A stretch of 64,000 nucleotides of DNA from Chitinophagaceae bacterium. GTDB lineage: Bacteria > Bacteroidota > Bacteroidia > Chitinophagales > Chitinophagaceae. Where the stretch lies: positions 124,001-188,000 of the forward strand of contig JAMLGT010000005.1 of assembly GCA_023957755.1 (NCBI GenBank), read 5' to 3'. Positions within the stretch are counted from its first letter, which is position 1, and the number at the start of each line of letters is the position of its first letter. This document shows positions 28,081 to 37,547 of this stretch, one piece after another. Below the pieces are notes generated by a model, which was not told where the DNA came from, ran no database searches, and saw nothing but the letters and a program-made list of their open reading frames with translations. The translations under genes were made by a program, and so were the position numbers.

Positions 28081-31000
28081 TTATTCTGTTGAATGAATCT
28101 TTAACCTAATCTCCACCCTGGTACCTTGTGGATCACCATTTCCATCTTTCAGGTCAGTAATTACAAGACAGTCTTCATCAAATTTCCCCTTCCCGGTTTG
28201 GCCCAAATTATTGTAGGTAGAAATTCGTTCTTTTGAAATGTCAATTCCATAGGATGTATGCTGGGGGTTATTAATCTTCTTTAGCTCTTCCGCCCTGGCT
28301 CTTCCCACCCCGGTATCAGTTACAGTATAATAGATACTATCCCCATTCAATCTGGCCTCTACAGTGAGCACCTTTTTCCCATGCATCTTATTTGCCAGGC
28401 CATGATGTATAGCGTTTTCAATAAAAGGTTGTATGAGCATAGGGGGCACGCTGTAGTCGCCATCCATCAGCTCCGGATCCGCATGCAACTCATAAGCAAA
28501 CTTATCTCCCTTCCTGAACTGCTCCATCTCTACGAACAACTTAACGGTTTCATAATCTTTGTAAAAGGCGATTGTATTATTCTTCGAGCTATCCAACACA
28601 TTCCTTATAAGCTTTGCAAAACGTGCGAGATAGGTGGTGGCCTCGTCCCTGTCGCCATTCTGAATAAGGTTGTCTATTGCACTAAGGCAGTTAAAAATAA
28701 AATGTGGATTCATCTGAGCTCTCAGGGCGGCCATTTCTGTTTCCAGCATTTTATGTTTGAATTCACCCTCTCTCCGAACCACTTTTATCCTGCGGCGAAT
28801 GAGTAAGGTGATCAATAGAGCCACCGCAACCGAAAATAACACATAGAACCACCAGGTATGATAAAACGGAGGAGTTATTTCGATATGCAGGGAAACTATC
28901 TGATCCGGTAAAGTACTTCCTTCCGGCCTGACACTAAAAAGATACTCGCCCGGAGATAAATTAGTATAACTGGCACTATAAAAATTATCAGCTTCAACCC
29001 AATCAGTATTGACCCCTGACAATTTGTAGAAATATTTTATTCGTTGAAGGGGAGCATAAAGCAAAGGAGCAAACTCAATGGTAATAAAATTCTGACCGGG
29101 TTTTAGCTTTATCTTTCCCTTATTTTCAAGTATAGAATCTAATAAAATATAACGGTTAAAAACTTTTAGTCCGGTAATTACCGGTGAGTTTAATTTCAAT
29201 TCATTTATCGAATTAACCAGCTGCGCCGGGTCAAAGATCAAAAGCTCTGTCGCCGTCCAGATACCACGGCGACCGCCTTTAACATGCACCATTCCATGTT
29301 GTCTGAAAGGGGAATTAATCACTTTGTTATCTATATTATAACTAGTTAATTGAGATGGATTGCCCGGCGTCAATTGATATAGATCCCACCCGGCTGTAAA
29401 CCATATTTTTCCATTCTGGTCCCTTTCAATATCTGAAATTCTTTTTCTTACAATCTCTTCAGGTACTTGTAGTTCTTTGAAATCCCTGGTATAAAAGTTT
29501 AAATACCCTGGTTTACCCTTGTAGGATGTTATTAAAAAAATACTATCCTCAATCTGCGTAAATGATAAGTGAGTATTAATATAGTCCACGGCCATGTTTT
29601 CTGAATACACGGGTATAGAATCTACATATTTCAGCTTTTTTACATCGTATCGATAAAGGTATTTTCCGCTGATAACCCACAAATTCTGTTTTTTATCTGA
29701 AAGCATAAACTCCACCGGTACAGCCCTGCCACCATTGGAAGCATAATGTTTAAACAGAAAGAAGGAATCCTTCTCTGCATCCCACTTGACAATGCTCCCA
29801 TCAAAATAACCTAAAAAAATATTTCCGCCAGGGTCACTTGTCATGGAAGAAATCGTGGATTTCAAATCCGAAATACGAAATGGCTTATCAAATTCATTTT
29901 TTGCCGGATTAAACCGATTAACCCAGCCAGTTTGGCATCCCACCCAAATCCTTCCCATTTTATCTTCTGCAAAACTCCAAATCATATTAGTTGACAAATT
30001 CAAGTCAAACTTGAAAGTCTTTTTGAAATTAAGAGTGCTATCAAAAACCACAATTCCGTCTCCCCAGCTTCCAACCCACAAATCTTTATCCCTTGACTGG
30101 AAGGCTACTGAGATTTCACTTGACAACAGAGAACTGCCCTGTCCTTCTTTATTTCGAATTATTTTAAAATACTCTCTATAGGGATTAAACAAGCTAATTC
30201 CTCTGTCTGTACCTATCCACAGATTATCCTGCCGGTCCTGTAACATAGCTTTATTCTCATAGTTGTATTGGATGCTGTGCAGATTGTCTTTCTCATAGAC
30301 CATGTAATCAAATGCCTCTGTTTCTCTGTTATACATCAACAATCCGGCCCCATAGGTTGGCACCCATAATTGATTGTGATTGTCAACAAACAGGTTATTG
30401 ACACCAAGTGGATTTTTTAAAAGACTTAGTGCTTCCTTTCCAAATATCCGGGAAATACTATACTCCTTAATTTGATTCGTTTTGAGATTGAACTTGAAAA
30501 ACTTCTCTGACCAGAAAGAAATCCACAAATTGTCATCACCGTCAATAATCATATTAGCAATATCAAATCTGTATTTGCTTCCGATGAAATCAAGAAGTGG
30601 GTGTTTCCCTGTATTACGGGTATTGTACACTTTATGCGAAGACTCATCCAGGAGATGCAATTCACTTCCCTTCGCATACCAATAATTTTTACGGGCAGAG
30701 TCGTAAATAAGTAAAGAATTGACCCTTACTCTATTGTTTAGAAAAATCTCTTCACTTTTCTTATTCCCGTTCTTATCATACATAGAAACAGAATACTTAT
30801 CTACTTTCCATATATCCCCTTTATCGTTAAAAAAAGAAACTGTCTTCGAATCTTCATGAATAGGTACCTGATCAAATCGCCGCCTTATAGGATCAAAAAT
30901 GAATATCCTGTTTGAAGATTTTACATATAGCAATCCTTCAAAAAAGGCGAGCTCATGAATTTCATAAGAATTTGTTTCCTTATTGAAGAATTGTTCTCCA

Positions 31001-31218
31001 AAATTTTGAAACCGCAATCCATCATATCGCTGGAGGCCATCTATTAGAGAACATAACCAAATATACCCTTTATCATCCTGCGTGATGAACAGCACATGAT
31101 TCCCTGCAAGACGTCCTGATGGTACTATGTGACTGAAATGGTAGTCTAATTTCCTACCTGTTTGTGAAAACGCATTCAAAAGCAATAGGATCCCGATTAT
31201 AGAGAAACAAAGCTTCAT
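28081..31218 (-). CDS. Propeller-type sensor histidine kinase (paralog 2)
   Basis: A 1045-residue membrane sensor with the same plan as 9209-12343: signal peptide (ending NAFSQ), periplasmic propeller repeats (DDKGYIWLCS, DRQDNLWIGTDRGISLFNPY), a Y_Y_Y domain with YFYKLSGVNTDW, one membrane helix (FYVLFSVAVALLITLLI) and a His_kinase transmitter with QMNPHFIFNCLSAIDNLI and PFIENAIHHGL. The last ~260 residues match paralog 1 nearly throughout, while the propeller differs at many more positions. It is followed directly by its LytTR gene. The input signal is unknown. Co-location of both pairs with the giant-protein unit suggests they might control it or respond to it. Confidence 0.95.
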   Translation of the reverse strand: MKLCFSIIGILLLLNAFSQTGRKLDYHFSHIVPSGRLAGNHVLFITQDDKGYIWLCSLIDGLQRYDGLRFQNFGEQFFNKETNSYEIHELAFFEGLLYVKSSNRIFIFDPIRRRFDQVPIHEDSKTVSFFNDKGDIWKVDKYSVSMYDKNGNKKSEEIFLNNRVRVNSLLIYDSARKNYWYAKGSELHLLDESSHKVYNTRNTGKHPLLDFIGSKYRFDIANMIIDGDDNLWISFWSEKFFKFNLKTNQIKEYSISRIFGKEALSLLKNPLGVNNLFVDNHNQLWVPTYGAGLLMYNRETEAFDYMVYEKDNLHSIQYNYENKAMLQDRQDNLWIGTDRGISLFNPYREYFKIIRNKEGQGSSLLSSEISVAFQSRDKDLWVGSWGDGIVVFDSTLNFKKTFKFDLNLSTNMIWSFAEDKMGRIWVGCQTGWVNRFNPAKNEFDKPFRISDLKSTISSMTSDPGGNIFLGYFDGSIVKWDAEKDSFFLFKHYASNGGRAVPVEFMLSDKKQNLWVISGKYLYRYDVKKLKYVDSIPVYSENMAVDYINTHLSFTQIEDSIFLITSYKGKPGYLNFYTRDFKELQVPEEIVRKRISDIERDQNGKIWFTAGWDLYQLTPGNPSQLTSYNIDNKVINSPFRQHGMVHVKGGRRGIWTATELLIFDPAQLVNSINELKLNSPVITGLKVFNRYILLDSILENKGKIKLKPGQNFITIEFAPLLYAPLQRIKYFYKLSGVNTDWVEADNFYSASYTNLSPGEYLFSVRPEGSTLPDQIVSLHIEITPPFYHTWWFYVLFSVAVALLITLLIRRRIKVVRREGEFKHKMLETEMAALRAQMNPHFIFNCLSAIDNLIQNGDRDEATTYLARFAKLIRNVLDSSKNNTIAFYKDYETVKLFVEMEQFRKGDKFAYELHADPELMDGDYSVPPMLIQPFIENAIHHGLANKMHGKKVLTVEARLNGDSIYYTVTDTGVGRARAEELKKINNPQHTSYGIDISKERISTYNNLGQTGKGKFDEDCLVITDLKDGNGDPQGTRVEIRLKIHSTE

Positions 31219-31439
31219 AAATGAAAATTAGACATTGTAAACTACTTATTTCTACTAAAATATCCGGCATCAATTCTGCGGTGAAGGAGCGCCCCAAAAA
31301 AAAGTATCGCCCTGTTTGAATATCAATAAACATAACCGCCTCAGACTCACCTTTTTCTCATACATTCTGTTAGTCTCACTTTTCCTAAAAGAACCCCTCT
31401 GAAGTCTTTAACTCCAGAAGAGTTCTTAAATGCTTCTCA

Positions 31440-31880
31440 CTAACATTTTTTAAACTTGTTTTTAATTGTGCAATTTTTCTCGCAATCTACATCTACAACA
31501 AAATAATGTTTACCGGTCTCCATTATTACTTCGTACCCTCTCTTTCCAGCGATATTAACTTCTGTAACCCCGTGAATACTTGCTCCGGGCAGGAATGAAT
31601 GCAGTTGCTCCCTCACATCGGAGTTTAACCTGGATTCCGGATAATGCCTGATAAGAGCCAGGAATTTAGCATCCTCCTTGTCTATATATAATCGGCAAAG
31701 GACACCCTCTCTCATAAACCTAACTACGTATTCGTTTTGTGTCTCGGACCAGAATATTTCTTTTGAATCCGGAAAGTTGTATTTAAACTTTTCGATAACC
31801 CAGTTTTCTGGTAAAGAGCGATTTGCAAATGCAGCCTGGACAATTAATAATGCAAGCACTGCGCTGATAAATGTTTTCAT
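31440..31880 (-). CDS. Small secreted PepSY-like protein
   Basis: A 146-residue protein with a signal peptide (MKTFISAVLALLIVQAAFA). The mature part, NWVIEKFKYNFPDSKEIFW then YVVRFMREGVLCRLYIDKED, resembles the PepSY-like putative beta-lactamase-inhibitor fold common in Bacteroidota periplasm: a helix with an F..xFP element, then paired strands. Three Cys lie near the C-terminus (DVDCEKNCTIKNKFKKC). No partner gene is adjacent. The function is not established. Confidence 0.65.
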   Translation of the reverse strand: MKTFISAVLALLIVQAAFANRSLPENWVIEKFKYNFPDSKEIFWSETQNEYVVRFMREGVLCRLYIDKEDAKFLALIRHYPESRLNSDVREQLHSFLPGASIHGVTEVNIAGKRGYEVIMETGKHYFVVDVDCEKNCTIKNKFKKC

Positions 31881-32698
31881 TTGAAATGTTTTTAATTAAT
31901 GATTAAATAAAACGCGAGTTTCAAATAGGATAATAATTCTGTTAATAGAGCATGCTGCATACATTTTAAATCGTCTGACAAATTGGAGTATATACTTAAT
32001 TTCTAACGAGATTACCTGACCCACCACTTCTAAAGTTGAAGGCCATAATTCATAGTGTGTCACTTTCCTTTCACGCTAAGATTTACCTAAATCAAAAGGC
32101 TCTCTGAACCCAAAATCATTATGCATTCGGAGATCCCCTGTTTAAAATTACAAACCACGCTTCCCAAAGGGCATAGTGCGCTGCAACACAAAAAACTAAT
32201 TGCCTATTCAGATAAATGGGATCAAACACCATAACATTTATTTGAGAATGTAAAATCAGACAACTCATCTTGTGGAACAACAGAAAGCCTTCTTTTGCCT
32301 TTCATATAATTACGGGATTCGCAACTACCCTGGCATAGTTTTCTTACCCCCGGTACTTACCCATTCCATTCTGCTCTCCGAGTAAATAGACCCAAACGAT
32401 CAATGTGCATCGGGAGAGAACTTCTTATAGGCGAAATTGGATTTTGGCAGAGTGAAAATAATTACTCAATTAACAGAGAAAAAACCAGTTTTATCAACTG
32501 GCAGTACTTTCCTTTCAAGTGGGCATATTTTGTTCGTAGATAGGAAGTCTAATGCAACCAAATGCTACCGGTGCCGCCGCTTTAACAATTCAACTCGTAT
32601 TTTCTTTTTCGTGTAAATAGAAACAGGGCCATCGGTTTATCAAAAGTTAGTATCAGATACAACCGTATGATTAGAGTAAGGACTGAGAATGCGTTTTA
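31881..32698. other. Long non-coding region downstream of the helicase
   Basis: No gene is supported on either strand. It holds a palindrome CCAGTT-TTATC-AACTGG at 32485-32501, closely followed by CAAGTGGGCATATTTTG at 32516-32532, a word shared with other intergenic regions. The promoter of the PepSY-like gene must lie just above 31880. The remainder looks like decayed sequence. Confidence 0.35.
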
Positions 32699-35600
32699 TC
32701 AGCCCGCCATCTTAGCGGATTCTTTCCATAAATAGTCGGGAATAGGTGACTTTAGCTCCCATTTTACAGACATGGGTTTGGATCCTTCATGGGATACATA
32801 TCTGGCCGAGCCAATAAACACATAACCCTGTGTGCATTTGTAATAAGTCTTTGGCGCTTCTCTGATAAAAAGAAGAATCTCTTTCCCATTTGCTTCCTGT
32901 TGTATATAAGACTGTCCAGTAAGTGACTCCGGTGAGGTTCTATTTTGAGACTGCCAATGAAATAAGGTCTCATTAATAGCATAATCATCATACATAGTAG
33001 TAGGAGAGAAATCTTCTTCCGTTTTCTGAAGATTGACAAACAAAGCATCTACATTCGTCTCTTTATTACTTGCAACCCCTTCTATAACGGAGGATTGAAT
33101 TTCGAATGTGCTTAAACCCATGGCGGCAAAAATTTGGTCACGGGTGTAACGAGCATGTATTCTCAGCGGAAAAATAAATCGAGGGTGTGTATATGGAAAT
33201 TCTTCAAAACTAATTTGGTCGATTTTATACTCCAGAATTTCTTTCATTTCTTCCACATAATTATCATTTTTCCCAATTTCCAGGATAGCCTCCTCTAAGT
33301 TTCCGCCTTGATTGGGTGCTTGGTAGAAGTCGTAGTAGAGCATGAGCGCGTAAAGCCTTGTTTCTTCATTTGCATTTAGGCAGTTCAAATCAAACTGATT
33401 ATTAATCAAGTTTAAAACAAATTGGAAGTATGCACAGGACTCAGTCACAATCCACTTCCTGGTAAACATACTTTTGTATCGTTCCTCATTCGAGCGATTC
33501 ACCTTTTGGTTAAATGCCGCTGCCTTAAGGTCACTAAAGGTGTTATTTTTATAGATATCGTGAAATTTTAAATTATAAATTTCGAGGAAGTTCTTTATGG
33601 TCAGGGGACGCTCAGTAATGCCTGCAAATGATTGAATCCTCTTAATTAAACCCCGCTTATCAATTTGAGTAGCCTTCCTTATATTCTCCAGGATGTATTC
33701 TTTTGCCTGCTTTTCCAAAACAATCGAGCAACCCAAAGGCAAATTTGGAAAATCCTTTTCAACTTCCTTTAGTACCGATGAATTTGTTTTACCAATCAAG
33801 GCTCTGAACTTATTTTCAAAATCATATTCATCTCGGGCCTGCCCCACAAAATCGATGACAGTCAACATCTCTTTGCTTTCATCAAGTCTGAGGCCTCTTC
33901 CTAATTGTTGCAGGAAAATAGTTAAACTCTCAGTTGGTCGCAGAAATAAAACCGTATCTATTTGAGGAATGTCCACTCCTTCGTTGAAGATATCAACAAC
34001 GAACAAATAGTTAATTTCCTTCTTTTTAAACAGTGTTAAGATTTCACTTCTCTGATGGCTATTTTCTGATATTAAAAACTGAGAGTTTAATCCGGCTCTT
34101 CTAAACTTTTCAGCCATAAATTTTGCATGCTGCTGACTTACACAAAATCCAAGGCAACTCACATTCTGTATATTTTTTGTGAATCTTTTGAGATTGTGAA
34201 TAATATCCCCCACCCTGACATCATTTGCGGTGTAAATATTAGTGAGTTCTTCAATGTTGTACTTCCCGTTTCTCCATTGCACATTACGATAATCTATAGA
34301 ATCACTTATGCCAAAATACTGGAAAGGACAAAGCAACTTTTGGTTTAGCGCATCTGGCAACCTTATTTCCGCAGCAAAACGGTAATTAAAATCATCCAGG
34401 ATACTTTGCCCATCCATTCTTTCCGGAGTGGCTGTCAATCCTAAAAGAATTTTTGGATTGAAATAGGTAATGATCTTCTGGTAAGATTGAGCCTGGGCAT
34501 GATGCACTTCATCAAAAATGATATAATCGAAATAAGCAGGTGTAAATTCATTTCCTAGTTGGAGATTATTCAATGTTTGAATGGTGGTAAATAACGCATT
34601 CTTTTGAGACGGCTGGTAGCCATCGCCCATTAATTCACCAAAGTTTTGATTTTTTAGCACATTTCTAAAAGTCCTTCTCGCTTGCTTTACAATCTCTATC
34701 CTGTGTGCTATGAATAAAAAAGTACAAAAAGGATTTTCCTGATAAAACTGTTTAAAATCAAAAGCTGCAATCATAGTTTTACCAGTACCCGTAGCAGCAA
34801 CAATTAAATTTCTAAAAGACTTATGAATACTCCTCTCAACACGCAGTTTTTCTAAAATTTCTTTTTGGAAATGGTAAGGTTTAAGGTCAAAAAAGTTAAC
34901 AATATCCTCATCGTCCCTTCTAGTAAATTGGCTCTGCCTAAGTGCCTGATCCAATTTATGGTATTGTGTTTTTTCGTAAAGTTCAAATTCAGGGTTATTC
35001 CAATATGATTGAAAGGTTTTAGAAAATTTATCAAGGATATGAGGCACCTCTTGGGTAGTTACTTTAATATTCCACTCCAGCCCTGTCGTCAAAGCAGACC
35101 TGGAAAAATTGGAAGAACCAATGTAAGCAGTATGATATCCTGTATTTCTATAAAACAGATATGCTTTTGCATGCAGGCGCTCATTTCGGGTATTGTAGCA
35201 AATCTTTATTTCCGTATTGGGCAGCGCACTTAATTCTTGAATTGCTTTGGCATCGGTTGCACCTACATAAGTAGTGGTAATTACCCTAAGTTGTCCCCCT
35301 TGTTCGATAAATTCCTTAAAATCATCTAACAAAATCCTTATAGCAGGCCATTTGATAAAAGAGACAAGCAAGTCAATCCGGTTAGAAGATCGTATTTCCT
35401 TTCTCAATTCAGACTCTAAAGACAAACCCACATTTCCGCCGGTAAACAATTCGCTTTGAGACAATCGTGAGACCGGCATAATCTCACTCAAATGCAACTG
35501 TAAATCGCGATGCTTATTGTTTAGTTTATTAAAGACACCTTCCAGTATCCTACCTTCCAGATCTATAATATCTTCTTCAAAAGAAAATTCCTCAATTTGC

Positions 35601-35845
35601 TCTGATAAGAATTTCAGGAGATTATTAGAAATTTCAATTTGCTTACCAACCTGAATATCTTTTTTTACTGAAATAAGGCCTAGCGCCTTTTTAATCACAC
35701 TTAGCAAGTGAAGGCTGATATAGTAAGCTGCTTCCTCGGCATCCAATCTTTTTCCTTGCAAAATTTCATACTTAACTTTATCTATAGCATCCAACTTTTG
35801 CCGTACTGAAGTTGTTATCAGCTTTTCATAAATTCCTATTTCCAT
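32699..35845 (-). CDS. PLD-nuclease / superfamily II helicase / DUF3427 protein
   Basis: A 1048-residue cytoplasmic fusion. After a helical N-terminus comes a phospholipase-D-type nuclease domain (about 130-290) with one HxK site, RLHAKAYLF near 222-230, and the GSSNFSRSAL block. The helicase has Walker A AATGTGKTMIAAF near 348, DEVHHAQ near 444, LGLTATPERMDG and QQLGRGLRL. The C-terminal DUF3427-type region (about 880-1045) has FSPTTMYDDYAINETLFHWQ and YVSHEGSKPMSVKWEL. Such proteins are known from genomic islands and are suspected in nucleic-acid defence, but the activity is unproven. No methyltransferase or other restriction partner is adjacent. Long non-coding flanks on both sides suggest an acquired single-gene cassette. 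Confidence 0.9.
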   Translation of the reverse strand: MEIGIYEKLITTSVRQKLDAIDKVKYEILQGKRLDAEEAAYYISLHLLSVIKKALGLISVKKDIQVGKQIEISNNLLKFLSEQIEEFSFEEDIIDLEGRILEGVFNKLNNKHRDLQLHLSEIMPVSRLSQSELFTGGNVGLSLESELRKEIRSSNRIDLLVSFIKWPAIRILLDDFKEFIEQGGQLRVITTTYVGATDAKAIQELSALPNTEIKICYNTRNERLHAKAYLFYRNTGYHTAYIGSSNFSRSALTTGLEWNIKVTTQEVPHILDKFSKTFQSYWNNPEFELYEKTQYHKLDQALRQSQFTRRDDEDIVNFFDLKPYHFQKEILEKLRVERSIHKSFRNLIVAATGTGKTMIAAFDFKQFYQENPFCTFLFIAHRIEIVKQARRTFRNVLKNQNFGELMGDGYQPSQKNALFTTIQTLNNLQLGNEFTPAYFDYIIFDEVHHAQAQSYQKIITYFNPKILLGLTATPERMDGQSILDDFNYRFAAEIRLPDALNQKLLCPFQYFGISDSIDYRNVQWRNGKYNIEELTNIYTANDVRVGDIIHNLKRFTKNIQNVSCLGFCVSQQHAKFMAEKFRRAGLNSQFLISENSHQRSEILTLFKKKEINYLFVVDIFNEGVDIPQIDTVLFLRPTESLTIFLQQLGRGLRLDESKEMLTVIDFVGQARDEYDFENKFRALIGKTNSSVLKEVEKDFPNLPLGCSIVLEKQAKEYILENIRKATQIDKRGLIKRIQSFAGITERPLTIKNFLEIYNLKFHDIYKNNTFSDLKAAAFNQKVNRSNEERYKSMFTRKWIVTESCAYFQFVLNLINNQFDLNCLNANEETRLYALMLYYDFYQAPNQGGNLEEAILEIGKNDNYVEEMKEILEYKIDQISFEEFPYTHPRFIFPLRIHARYTRDQIFAAMGLSTFEIQSSVIEGVASNKETNVDALFVNLQKTEEDFSPTTMYDDYAINETLFHWQSQNRTSPESLTGQSYIQQEANGKEILLFIREAPKTYYKCTQGYVFIGSARYVSHEGSKPMSVKWELKSPIPDYLWKESAKMAG

Positions 35846-36314
35846 ATCAATATAAAGCCATTAAATAATAGAGATATCAGATTCTCTTTCATCCATTTAT
35901 AAGAAATAACCTAAACCATCAATCGAGTCCATTCAATCTTTGCTCGGGTTTTTCTATACTTTCCGGACATCAAGAATAAATGCAATCCAAAGGCTTAGTT
36001 CCTTTTCTCCAACAAAGTTTGGTACCTAATTTTCCCACCTCCATCTCCTGCCTTGTATCATTGGTTATGTCCTAATGTAAATAATATCATCGCAAAGTAT
36101 TGTATAGCTGCCATCTATTTTCAATAATACAAGTTATAGGTGAAGATATTTCTTAAAACCTCCCGGATTAATAATAATTCAGAAGGCTGCTCTAATTTAT
36201 GAAATATAGAAGCAGCAATCACTTATTATCTTTACTTTATCAAAGTTACCTGTAAGTATTCCTATAATCCAGGCATTCTTATTAATTATTTTCCCGTTCG
36301 CACATAGATTGCTA
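35846..36314. other. Intergenic region upstream of the helicase
   Basis: AT-rich sequence with no supported gene. The helicase promoter should be near 35850-35900, but no good match to the Bacteroidota consensus was found. No direct repeat bracketing the helicase was recognised by eye. Confidence 0.35.
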
Positions 36315-37232
36315 CTAATCCCGAAAAACATACCCTCTAAGCAATTGAAAAAATTTCTCAGGTTGTTCTATCCACGGGAAATGGCCGGATTCATTGATAA
36401 ATTTAATTTGTGAATCTTTGAGTTTTTCATTCAATACCCATTGCCTTCCATCATAACACGGATCCTGCCACGACTCTATCATCCGCACCGGGATATTCAT
36501 TTTCAGAACGCGCTCCTGAATATCAAATGTGGGATTATCCTTATTGGCCCAATATGCCTGATGAAATTTTGGATTGAACATACTACTCAGTTCATCTGTA
36601 GCAATGCGGCCGAAAAGAACCGGTATTTTTTCTGGGTTATAAAAATATCCTTTCAGAAAAATCATATCGGCCTCGCCCATTCCATCCGACTCCTTACCGG
36701 CCTCTGCTGCCCTGAGTTCCTGCATCCGCCGCCTTTCATCCATACTGATTTTGGAAAGGATATTTTCTGTAAAGTGCTCCTGAAATCTGGAATTCGTTCC
36801 TGCACTTGCTATGGTGATAACCTTATCTACGTATTGCGGATATTCTACTGCGTAATGAAGAGCATGGGTAGCTCCATAGCTGTGTCCTACAATGGTCCAT
36901 CGGGTAATTCCTAATTTTTCTCTAACCATTTCCAAATCTTTAATCATATTCCCGTTGGTAACCCAGTCCGGGCTTACATTTCCATAGTTTGACCGCCCGG
37001 TTCCCTGAAAATCCAGTAAAATACACTGTATGCCTGTCATGGAATCTGTAATTGCCTTCATGTAGGCACTGGAATAGCCGGGCCCACCCTGAACAAAGAT
37101 GACAGCCTTGCCCTGCCCCTTTACATAATAATGCAGAAAGCCTTTGTCGGTTTTGAGCGAATCGTGTTTGTATTGAGCCTGTGAGGATATGCTTGTTAAT
37201 GCAACGATTAAGGATAAAAGCAGCAGTTTCAT
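36315..37232 (-). CDS. Secreted alpha/beta hydrolase, proline iminopeptidase-like
   Basis: A 305-residue protein with a signal peptide (MKLLLLSLIVALTSISSQAQ). The alpha/beta fold is shown by the oxyanion loop VQGGPGYSS (48-56), LLDFQGTGRS and the nucleophile elbow VGHSYGATHA (Ser118). An Asp follows in WQDPCYDGRQW and the catalytic His in NESGHFPWIEQPE. The family's usual HGGPG has Gln in place of His here. S33 enzymes release N-terminal Pro or hydrolyse small esters; the substrate is not certain. It is last in a minus-strand series of secreted serine hydrolases, 315 bp after the CocE-like gene, so it may have its own promoter. Confidence 0.85.
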   Translation of the reverse strand: MKLLLLSLIVALTSISSQAQYKHDSLKTDKGFLHYYVKGQGKAVIFVQGGPGYSSAYMKAITDSMTGIQCILLDFQGTGRSNYGNVSPDWVTNGNMIKDLEMVREKLGITRWTIVGHSYGATHALHYAVEYPQYVDKVITIASAGTNSRFQEHFTENILSKISMDERRRMQELRAAEAGKESDGMGEADMIFLKGYFYNPEKIPVLFGRIATDELSSMFNPKFHQAYWANKDNPTFDIQERVLKMNIPVRMIESWQDPCYDGRQWVLNEKLKDSQIKFINESGHFPWIEQPEKFFQLLRGYVFRD

Positions 37233-37547
37233 TTTTTCAATTTAGAGATAATAAAATAGAATTTGAACTTATATAAAAGTAAAATTTCGGTTGTTTTATG
37301 TAAGAGTCAATAGGAGTAATTGATCCAATTATATCAACCGGAAAGTATATCTGGTAATTTATGGAGGTTCAACAAAGCCATCAAAATCCAATTTAATTTT
37401 ATGTTCATCAACCAGAAGAAAAAGATTCAGGATGATTGCTTCAGGGTTAAATTCAAGAAACATTATTTCCTGACTAAGATTACCCAAAAAACACAGTTTT
37501 TAGAGCATACATAATTCGCATGGCTGAATAATACTAAATATCACATG
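37233..37547. other. Intergenic region between two hydrolase genes
   Basis: AT-rich spacer with no supported gene or clear hairpin. It holds the upstream region of the S33-like hydrolase and the 3' end of the CocE-like gene. Confidence 0.4.

Noticed and set aside
32699-35845. Type I or type III restriction system
   Set aside because: No methyltransferase or specificity subunit is adjacent; the C-terminus is DUF3427-like, not a restriction-subunit helical domain.
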